This document shows positions 6,701 through 13,108 of a DNA stretch of 16,741 nt, one piece after another. The notes under the pieces were generated by a model. That model saw only the letters and a program-made list of their open reading frames with translations. It ran no database searches and was not told where the DNA came from. Location of the stretch: positions 1 to 16,741 of the forward strand of contig SLHT01000107.1 of assembly GCA_007136055.1 (NCBI GenBank). The letters are read 5' to 3'. Position 1 is the first letter of the stretch. Every line of letters starts with the position of its first letter. The translations under genes and the position numbers were made by a program. The stretch is from Syntrophomonadaceae bacterium. GTDB taxonomy: Bacteria > Bacillota > Dethiobacteria > DTU022.

Positions 6701-7888
6701 GTGAACCAGAAAGACTTTCTTTTTACTTCGGAATCAGTAACCGAAGGGCATCCGGATAAGCTCGCCGATCAAATATCTGATACTATTCTCGACGCGATTA
6801 TGGCAGAGGATCCACAGGGCCGTGTTGCAGCGGAAACCCTGGTTACCACCGGCCTGGTTTTGGTTGCCGGTGAAATTACAACCACCTGCTATGTTGATAT
6901 TCCAAAGTTAGTGCGGGAAAAAGTTATGGACATCGGTTATACCAGGGCCAAGTTTGGCTTTGACGGAGAAACCTGCGCGGTAATAAGCTCTATTGATGAA
7001 CAGTCGCCCGACATTGCCCAGGGGGTCGACCAGGCCTACGAAACAAGGGGTGGGGAAAAAAGTGATCAGTATGATTTAGTCGGCGCCGGTGACCAGGGGC
7101 TTATGTTCGGGTTTGCCTGCACTGAAACCGAGGAATTAATGCCGCTGCCTATTTCTCTGGCTCATAAGCTGGCCCAGAGACTTGCTGCCGTACGCAAAGA
7201 TAATACCCTTGAATATTTGCGCCCTGACGGTAAAACCCAGGTCAGTATTGCTTACCGAAACGGCAAGCCGTCGCACCTGGATACAGTGGTTATATCAACT
7301 CAACACAGTGATGAAGTTACCCTCGAGCAGATTGAAAAAGATATGATCGAACTTGTTGTGGAAGAAATTTGCCCCACCGGGTTGATAGTCCCGGAAACAA
7401 AATACCTGATTAACCCGACCGGACGCTTTGTTGTCGGTGGTCCCCAGGGTGATGCCGGCCTGACCGGGCGGAAAATAATTGTTGATACTTATGGAGGTTA
7501 CGCCGCACACGGTGGAGGCGCATTCTCCGGTAAAGATCCGACTAAAGTTGACCGATCAGCATGTTACGCTGCCCGGTATGTAGCGAAAAATGTAGTTGCC
7601 GCAGGCCTTGCCGATAAATGTCAGCTTCAGGTTGCTTATGCTATCGGAGTGGCCCATCCTGTTTCGTTGTCGGTTGAAACCTTTGGCACGGAAAAAGTGC
7701 CGGAAAAGGTTATAGAAGAACTGGTCCGCAAGCATTTTGACCTTCGTCCGGCCGCAATTATAGAAAACCTGCAACTGCGCAATCCAATATACCAGAAGCT
7801 CGCAGCTTACGGACATTTTGGTCGTCCCGAACTGGATCTGCCCTGGGAGAAAACGGACAAGGTAGCGCTGCTTAAAGAAGCGCTCTAA
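6701..7888 (+). CDS. metK: S-adenosylmethionine synthetase
   Basis: MetK makes S-adenosylmethionine from methionine and ATP in the cytoplasm. With the start chosen here it has 395 residues, the normal length. Landmarks are EGHPDK with the active-site histidine H17, the signature GAGDQG (128-133), and the glycine-rich GGGAFSGKD (271-279) followed by PTKVDRS. An in-frame TTG upstream (6683) overlaps the AAGGAGG ribosome-binding site at 6686-6692. The GTG at 6701, 8 nt after that site, gives the conserved N-terminus [20 protein letters not shown]. The gene is controlled by the S-box riboswitch and terminator about 120 nt upstream and is followed by a long hairpin, so it appears to be its own transcription unit. 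Confidence 0.97.
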   Translation: MNQKDFLFTSESVTEGHPDKLADQISDTILDAIMAEDPQGRVAAETLVTTGLVLVAGEITTTCYVDIPKLVREKVMDIGYTRAKFGFDGETCAVISSIDEQSPDIAQGVDQAYETRGGEKSDQYDLVGAGDQGLMFGFACTETEELMPLPISLAHKLAQRLAAVRKDNTLEYLRPDGKTQVSIAYRNGKPSHLDTVVISTQHSDEVTLEQIEKDMIELVVEEICPTGLIVPETKYLINPTGRFVVGGPQGDAGLTGRKIIVDTYGGYAAHGGGAFSGKDPTKVDRSACYAARYVAKNVVAAGLADKCQLQVAYAIGVAHPVSLSVETFGTEKVPEKVIEELVRKHFDLRPAAIIENLQLRNPIYQKLAAYGHFGRPELDLPWEKTDKVALLKEAL

Positions 7889-7961
7889 GTTTTGCCGGTT
7901 ACGCTAGCCGGGAAATGTTATCAGCCCGGTACGGTATCCCCGGTTAAACGATCAAATTATT

Positions 7962-8008
7962 GAGGCTCCAACGGTGCTGAAGCATTTTACAGGCAGCGGT
8001 GGAGCCTC
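7962..8008 (+). terminator. long hairpin downstream of metK
   Basis: GAGGCTCCA (7962-7970) and TGGAGCCTC (8000-8008) form a perfect 9-bp stem. Inside, GCTG (7976-7979) pairs with CAGC (7994-7997). The stem is followed by TCTTCATT, a poor U-tract. It probably ends the metK transcript. Confidence 0.5.
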
Positions 8009-8196
8009 TCTTCATTACAGGGACAGGCAGAATTATGAACTGATTTGTGGTAGAATTGGTCAGTAAGCAATCTTACGGAGCTGAAGCTAGTTCACAATGC
8101 TTGCGTGAGAAACTTTTGTGCGTTAAATCTTTAAAAGCGTCATTAAATGAAGGGCTGATGCGGCCGGCCGAAGACTAAGGAAAACAGGGGGTTAAA
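8009..8196 (+). other. metK-recD2 intergenic region, leader of recD2
   Basis: The space from the metK stop to the proposed recD2 start is 308 bp. The first part (7889-8008) holds a GGTTAAACG motif (7942-7950) and the metK hairpin. The second part carries an extended -10 box (8048-8056), a small hairpin GTAAG-CAAT-CTTAC (8063-8076), and a tiny reading frame MRPAED ending at 8178, just before the recD2 ribosome-binding site AGGGGG (8186-8191). No RNA gene or further protein gene is recognised. Confidence 0.4.
8048..8056 (+). promoter_or_regulatory. extended -10 promoter element upstream of recD2
   Basis: TGG followed by TAGAAT has the form of an extended -10 promoter (TGN plus a five-of-six -10 box). 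No good -35 hexamer is seen. The 12-nt string TGTGGTAGAATT (8046-8057) recurs exactly upstream of secA (12957-12968), which supports a promoter role. Confidence 0.4.
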
Positions 8197-10395
8197 CTGC
8201 TGGAACAGCTTGAAGGAACTCTTGAGAAAATTAGATTCTACAGCGAAGAAAGCTCTTACCTGGTCGGTGTGCTGCGCAGCAGGGACGGCAAGACAGTGAC
8301 CATTGTTGGTAATTTTCCACCGATGAAGGAAGGTGAAAGCCTGCAGATTAGCGGTGAGTGGCAGGTGCACAGCCGTTACGGTAAGCAGATTTTAGTAGAT
8401 CGGTGGGAGCGGCTTCTTCCCAAAACCACGGCAGGCTTAAAAGGTTATCTTTCTTCAGGTCTAATTAAGGGTATCGGGCCGGCAACAGCGGATAAAATAG
8501 TTGATCATTTCGGTCTGGACACTCTAGAGATCATAGAAAACGAGCCGCACCGTCTGCAGGAAGTAGATAGTATCGGGGCAAAAAAAGCGGCCGGTATTAT
8601 AAAAAGCTACAGGCAGTATAAAGATGTGCAAAATGTGCTGGTATTTCTCCAGGGCTATGGGGTAGGTGTGGGGCAGGCAATGCGCTTGTACCGCCGTTAC
8701 GGGCCTGATACAATAAACCAGGTCCAGGAGAATCCATACCGCATGGCGGAAGATATATTCGGCATCGGGTTTAAAACTGCCGATAAAATCGCCCGTCAAC
8801 TGGGCCTGCCGGAAAATGCACCGGAAAGAGTCCAGGCTTCAATTACATACACCCTCAGCAGGGCAGCCGAGCAGGGTCATGTCTATTTGCCGCGAGAGGT
8901 TTTATTTGAACGGATCAAAGAACTGCTCGATGTATCAGTTGAAGTGCTTGAAGAAACTTTTCTCGAAGAGCAGCTTCGATACATGGTTGAGCAAAAGCGC
9001 CTGTTCTGCGAGAAACAGGAGTCCGGGGAAGCAGTTTATTATGCTCCTTTTTACCATGCCGAGCAGGGTACCGCCCGTTTAATCCTGCAGTTAAGCAAAT
9101 TAGCCAAACCCTATACCCGACTTGAAATTGAGGGTGTCCTAAGTAAAGTCAAGCACGACTGTTCGCATTTAACCGATGAACAGCTGGAGGTTCTCGATTA
9201 CGCCCTGCATAACGGTGTCCTTGTCGTTACGGGCGGGCCCGGAACAGGTAAAACTACAACCATCAAGGCGCTTCTTTCAACTTTTCAGCTGATGAAACAA
9301 AAAGTGCTGCTTGCCGCTCCGACCGGCAGAGCGGCTAAACGGGTTACCGAAGCTACAGGGGAAGAAGCATTTACTATCCACCGTTTACTGGAATACACTT
9401 ATACCGAGGGAGAAGGCTTCCGCTTTCAACGCAATGAAGACAACCATGTTAATGCCCGGATTGTGATTATCGATGAGGCTTCAATGGTTGACCAGATGTT
9501 AATGTACAACCTTTTAAAAGCCCTGCCTTCAGGCTGCCGCCTGATCATGGTCGGAGATGTAGACCAGCTTCCTGCAGTTGGAGCAGGCAATGTCCTTAAA
9601 GATTTAATTAATGCGGGAAACATACCCTGTTTTCGCCTCAGCTATATATTCCGGCAGGCCCGTGAAAGCATGATTATTGTCAATGCCCACCGTGTAAACC
9701 AGGGTGAGATGCCTTATCTTAACTTAAAGCGCAAAGATTTCTTTTTTATGCACGAAGAGGATCCTGAACAGGCTGCTCAACTGGTTGTCCAACTCTGCCG
9801 CGAACGCCTGCCTAACTATGGGCCCTTCGATCCGCTGCTTGATCTGCAGGTTATGACCCCTATGCGCAAGACTGCTGCAGGAGTAGATCGCCTGAACCTG
9901 CTTTTGCAGGAGGCCTTAAACCCCCGGGCCCGTGATAAAGTGGAAGCTTCAAGCAAAGGGACAATTCTTCGTCTTGGCGACAAGGTGATGCAGATTCGCA
10001 ATAACTATCAAAAAGAGGTTTTTAATGGTGATATCGGCTTGATTACAGCGATCGACAGGGAAGAAACCGAGCTGGTAGTTACTTTTCGCGATTTGCTCCA
10101 GCCCCGCCCTGTTGTATATGATTTTACCGAACTCGACGAGCTGGTTCTTTCTTATGCTGTTTCTGTCCACAAAAGCCAGGGCAGTGAATACCCGGTGATT
10201 ATAATGCCGGTGCTTACCCAGCACTATATGCTGCTGCAGCGCAACCTTCTCTATACCGGGATCACCCGCGCCCGTAAACTGGCTGTACTGGTCGGCAGTA
10301 AAAAAGCCCTGGCCATAGCTATTCGTAACAACAAGGCTGAAGAACGCTATACTTTTCTGGCTGGCCGCCTGCGCTTGGGGGATCTTGACTGTTGA
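8197..10395 (+). CDS. recD2: RecD-like DNA helicase RecD2 (probable CTG start)
   Basis: RecD2 is a superfamily 1B 5'-to-3' DNA helicase of bacteria that lack or do not pair it with RecBC. From the start proposed here it has 732 residues, the usual length. Order of domains: an N-terminal OB-like segment, helix-hairpin-helix repeats (GLIKGIGPATADKIVDHFG), Walker A TGGPGTGKTT (345-354), PTGRAAKRVTEATG, Walker B DEASMVD (426-432), GDVDQLPAVGAG, and the C-terminal VSVHKSQGSEYP and LLYTGITRARK motifs. The first standard in-frame start is GTG at 8269, but homologous-looking sequence LEQLEGTLEKIRFYSEESSYLVGVL extends upstream to an in-frame stop at 8176. That interval has no ATG, GTG or TTG in frame. 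CTG at 8197 or 8200, 5 or 8 nt after AGGGGG, is the best candidate. recD2 overlaps comF by four bases. Confidence 0.93.
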   Translation: MLEQLEGTLEKIRFYSEESSYLVGVLRSRDGKTVTIVGNFPPMKEGESLQISGEWQVHSRYGKQILVDRWERLLPKTTAGLKGYLSSGLIKGIGPATADKIVDHFGLDTLEIIENEPHRLQEVDSIGAKKAAGIIKSYRQYKDVQNVLVFLQGYGVGVGQAMRLYRRYGPDTINQVQENPYRMAEDIFGIGFKTADKIARQLGLPENAPERVQASITYTLSRAAEQGHVYLPREVLFERIKELLDVSVEVLEETFLEEQLRYMVEQKRLFCEKQESGEAVYYAPFYHAEQGTARLILQLSKLAKPYTRLEIEGVLSKVKHDCSHLTDEQLEVLDYALHNGVLVVTGGPGTGKTTTIKALLSTFQLMKQKVLLAAPTGRAAKRVTEATGEEAFTIHRLLEYTYTEGEGFRFQRNEDNHVNARIVIIDEASMVDQMLMYNLLKALPSGCRLIMVGDVDQLPAVGAGNVLKDLINAGNIPCFRLSYIFRQARESMIIVNAHRVNQGEMPYLNLKRKDFFFMHEEDPEQAAQLVVQLCRERLPNYGPFDPLLDLQVMTPMRKTAAGVDRLNLLLQEALNPRARDKVEASSKGTILRLGDKVMQIRNNYQKEVFNGDIGLITAIDREETELVVTFRDLLQPRPVVYDFTELDELVLSYAVSVHKSQGSEYPVIIMPVLTQHYMLLQRNLLYTGITRARKLAVLVGSKKALAIAIRNNKAEERYTFLAGRLRLGDLDC

Positions 10396-11135
10396 ACAGC
10401 CGGAGTAGTTTTGAGTTAAACAAACCGGGAGCTCTTTCCACATGGTTTGGTTCTGTTACGCACATTTTATTTCCTGAGCGCTGCCTGTTTTGCAGAGCGG
10501 TTCTGTTATCAAGTGAAGGCCCCCCTACCTGCTCTTCATGCGCTGGCAGCTTCACTCCCGCAGGTTACATTTGTCCGGTCTGTGAAAGGTTATTACCCGG
10601 GGGAGAAGCATGTTCATGTTGCCTGACATTTCCCTGCCTGCAGTCCCTTTTTGCCCTTTCCTTTTATGAAAAGCAGTGGCGGTTTTTGCTGCACAGTCTA
10701 AAATACCATAAACGCCGTTCTCTAGCCCGTCCATTGGGGAGGTGGCTGGGGTTGGAAATAACAGGCAGTATGATTTGCCAGCCTGACCTGGTTGTGCCGG
10801 TACCGCTGCACCGTCGCAGGGAAAAAGAACGGGGTTATAACCAAAGCAGCCTGATTGCCCATCACACTGCCCGGGTTTTAGGAAAAAAGTGCCTGCCTCT
10901 TCTAAAAAAAACTACTGATACTATCTCCCAGGCCACATTATCCCGCAGGGAACGGTTTGAAAATATCCGCGGCGTCTTTAGCTGCAGTGAAACACCCCTG
11001 CTGGGGACCACTGTGCTTTTAATTGACGATATCTATTCTACCGGGTCAACATTGAACGAGGCAGCAAAAGCCCTGTGCCGGAGCGGAGCGGAAGTACACG
11101 GGGCTGTAATTGCTTATAATCCTTTAATTAAGTAA
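10392..11135 (+). CDS. comF: ComF-family protein (zinc-finger phosphoribosyltransferase)
   Basis: This 247-residue ComF-family protein is related to factors for DNA uptake or processing during transformation and to amidophosphoribosyltransferase-like enzymes. The N-terminus carries a cysteine-rich zinc-binding region with paired cysteines C31/C34, C47/C50, C61/C64 and C74/C76/C77. The phosphoribosyltransferase domain follows, with VPVPLHRRREKERGYNQ (135-151) and the PRPP loop VLLIDDIYSTGST (208-220). The only usable start is the TTG overlapping the recD2 stop in TTGA, with GGGGGA about 9 nt upstream. Pairing with a DNA helicase gene fits a role in DNA metabolism, but ComF homologues also occur in non-competent bacteria, so natural competence cannot be inferred. 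Confidence 0.9.
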   Translation: MNSRSSFELNKPGALSTWFGSVTHILFPERCLFCRAVLLSSEGPPTCSSCAGSFTPAGYICPVCERLLPGGEACSCCLTFPCLQSLFALSFYEKQWRFLLHSLKYHKRRSLARPLGRWLGLEITGSMICQPDLVVPVPLHRRREKERGYNQSSLIAHHTARVLGKKCLPLLKKTTDTISQATLSRRERFENIRGVFSCSETPLLGTTVLLIDDIYSTGSTLNEAAKALCRSGAEVHGAVIAYNPLIK

Positions 11136-11158
11136 TTTCTTCAGGAAGGAATTTGTAC

Positions 11159-11188
11159 TGGACTGGGGAATAGTAATTGTAGTAGAAT
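11159..11188 (+). promoter_or_regulatory. candidate promoter of hpf
   Basis: TGGACT (11159-11164; four of six) and TAGAAT (11183-11188; five of six) are 18 nt apart. TAGAAT is the same -10 hexamer as in the putative recD2 and secA promoters. It sits in the gap between comF and hpf, about 34 nt before the hpf start. Confidence 0.35.
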
Positions 11189-11221
11189 GTTTTTTACATC
11201 AATAAGCGGGAGGTACAGATC

Positions 11222-11761
11222 ATGAATATAAATGTACGTGGTAAAAATATTGAAGCCACTCCGGCTCTGGTTGATTATGCCCAGAAGAAGCTCGGTAAAC
11301 TGGAGAAGCATTTTGATAAGGCTACCGATGTCCAGGTAGTTCTGAGTGTTATAAGGGAAGAGCATATTATTGAAGTAACCCTGAATTTGAATGGCTTGAT
11401 TTTGCGTGGAGAAGAATCAACAGGGGATATGTATGCTTCAATTGATATGGTCGTGGATAAGTTGGAGCGTCAGGTTAAGAAATACAAGACCCGCATGAAC
11501 AAATCGCTGCGGCATAGAGGAATGCGTACGATCAGCGAGAAACATGCAGCTCTGGAAGCTGAAGAACGCTTAGAAGATGATGCCCCGCGGGTTGTCAGAA
11601 CCAAGCGGTTTACTTTAAAACCGATGAGTATTGAAGAAGCAATTCTTCAGATGGATTTGCTGGGTCACAATTTTTTTGTTTTTACCAATGCCGAAACAGA
11701 AGGTGTTAATGTTGTTTACCGGCGCAAAGATGGAGATTACGGGCTTATTGAGCCAGAATAA
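11222..11761 (+). CDS. hpf: ribosome hibernation-promoting factor, long form
   Basis: The 179-residue protein is a long-form HPF. The N-terminal S30AE domain (about 1-100, starting MNINVRGKNIEATPALVDYA) binds the decoding centre of the 30S subunit. The C-terminal dimerisation domain (about 117-179, containing RFTLKPMSIEEAILQMDLLGHNFFVF) joins two ribosomes into a 100S particle in stationary phase. The charged linker between them is typical. GGGAGG (11208-11213) lies 8 nt before the ATG. In many Bacillota hpf lies just upstream of secA and prfB; here one extra gene separates hpf from secA. Confidence 0.95.
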   Translation: MNINVRGKNIEATPALVDYAQKKLGKLEKHFDKATDVQVVLSVIREEHIIEVTLNLNGLILRGEESTGDMYASIDMVVDKLERQVKKYKTRMNKSLRHRGMRTISEKHAALEAEERLEDDAPRVVRTKRFTLKPMSIEEAILQMDLLGHNFFVFTNAETEGVNVVYRRKDGDYGLIEPE

Positions 11762-11811
11762 GTAGTTCGTATTGAAAAACACCGGCTTGCAGGAAGAAGA
11801 GGTTCGTTTTC

Positions 11812-12930
11812 ATGACTGACGGGGTAAGCGCCGTAATCTTTGAAGGGTCGCAGCCAAAAAGTGATGTAGAAGAAGCCATGGTCCGGGTTCGCCAGGCCGC
11901 ATTGCTGGATAACCTGGAAAAAATAAGCCAGGTGCCATGCCTGGAGAGAATCTATCTGTCCACCAATCGCCCTGAACTTGTTGAACCGGCATCCCGTTTA
12001 GGGGCAGAAGTTTTTCTTAACTCCATTGTGCCTGAAAAATTCCACTACGGACAAGCGCTGCAGGCTATAATCAGGGATCATGGCTTGACGAAAGTATTCT
12101 GCCTTAATGGAGCAGGCAGCCCCCTGATTACAGTTGAAGAGTTAAATATGGTTTGCCAAAAACTGCTCAGTCGGGAACGGTTTGTTTATACCAACAACAC
12201 GCAGTCTGTCGATCTGGTTGCTTTTACAGTTCCTCCTGATCTGGACAGGGTCGAACTGCCGGCTATGGATAACAGCCTGGCCCTTACTTTGCGTGATCAA
12301 CTCGACTTGGAAATGGAGTTGATGCCCCATTCCCTTGGTCTTTTATTTGATATTGATACCCCCAGTGATCTACTTGTTTTAGGAGCCGGTCCTTTTGCCG
12401 GACCCCGGACCAGGGCAGCTATTGACAGCCTGGGCCTCGATTACAGCACCCTGGAACAGGCCAAGGTCATTTTGGGTGACGAATACGAAGATGTTGCCCT
12501 TGTTGGCAGGGTTGGGGCGCCGATTATCGGACGCCTCAACGCTATCCTCAAGTTGCGACTGCGTGTTTTCTCTGAAGAGCGTGGCATGAAATCCCTTGGC
12601 CGTATTGAAGCAAACGAGGTTATCTCCCTGCTCGGCCTGCTCATAGACCACGTCGGACTTGACATGTTTTTCAGCTACCTGGCCATGGTAGCCCGCTGTG
12701 CTTTTATCGACAGCCGGGTCTTGATCCATCATTACAGGCATTATCCGTCAGATCGAGACCGTTTTTTATCCGACCTGGGGTTGTGGGAAGAGATAATTCA
12801 TCCCTGGTTGAGAGACTTTACAAAAGCGGCAATGGATTGCCCCATACCGGTTATTCTCGGGGGCCACTCCCTGGTGTCGGGAAGCCTGTGGGCGCTGTGC
12901 AGTGAACTTGATCCCGGCGCATTGAAATAG
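11812..12930 (+). CDS. nucleotidyltransferase-like protein of unknown function
   Basis: I do not recognise this 372-residue protein as a named family. The N-terminal part (about 1-190) resembles the GT-A fold of MobA/CofC-type nucleotidyltransferases: it begins VSAVIFEG, has VFCLNGAGSPLITVEEL (95-111) where such enzymes carry a metal-binding GDxPL, and FDIDTPSDL (179-187), a segment typical of CofC- and MobA-like proteins. The usual glycine-rich nucleotide loop after the first strand (GGxGTR-like) is missing, replaced by EGSQPKSDVEEA, and the GDxP aspartate reads GAGSPL. Nucleotide transfer may therefore be lost or altered. The C-terminal part (about 195-372), including a hydrophobic ISLLGLLIDHVGLDMFFSYL stretch, matches nothing I can name. 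AGAGG lies 9 nt before the ATG. It sits between hpf and secA. Confidence 0.75.
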   Translation: MTDGVSAVIFEGSQPKSDVEEAMVRVRQAALLDNLEKISQVPCLERIYLSTNRPELVEPASRLGAEVFLNSIVPEKFHYGQALQAIIRDHGLTKVFCLNGAGSPLITVEELNMVCQKLLSRERFVYTNNTQSVDLVAFTVPPDLDRVELPAMDNSLALTLRDQLDLEMELMPHSLGLLFDIDTPSDLLVLGAGPFAGPRTRAAIDSLGLDYSTLEQAKVILGDEYEDVALVGRVGAPIIGRLNAILKLRLRVFSEERGMKSLGRIEANEVISLLGLLIDHVGLDMFFSYLAMVARCAFIDSRVLIHHYRHYPSDRDRFLSDLGLWEEIIHPWLRDFTKAAMDCPIPVILGGHSLVSGSLWALCSELDPGALK

Positions 12931-12937
12931 CGGGCCT

Positions 12938-12967
12938 TTGTTTAGAACCGGGTAGCTGTGGTAGAAT
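12938..12967 (+). promoter_or_regulatory. candidate promoter of secA
   Basis: TTGTTT (12938-12943) is followed after 18 nt by TAGAAT (12962-12967), with TGG immediately before it as an extended -10. The string TGTGGTAGAATT is identical to that upstream of recD2. A start near 12974 would leave a leader of about 135 nt, which contains an A/T palindrome AAAAAATCATTTTTT around 13003-13018. Confidence 0.45.
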
Positions 12968-13108
12968 TATGGCAAGGATTAATAATGGAATTCGGGGTGT
13001 GTGAAAAAATCATTTTTTGCAGATAGCATATTCAGGTTGTTTCACCGCTGCTTGTAGAGCGAATTTAATAACCTTTTTTAACTCCTGCAGTCTGAAAGGG
13101 GCTTTTCA

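Noticed and set aside
8009..8196. T-box or other known riboswitch in front of recD2
   Set aside because: No T-box sequence or other riboswitch core was found; only a small hairpin and a promoter-like box are visible.
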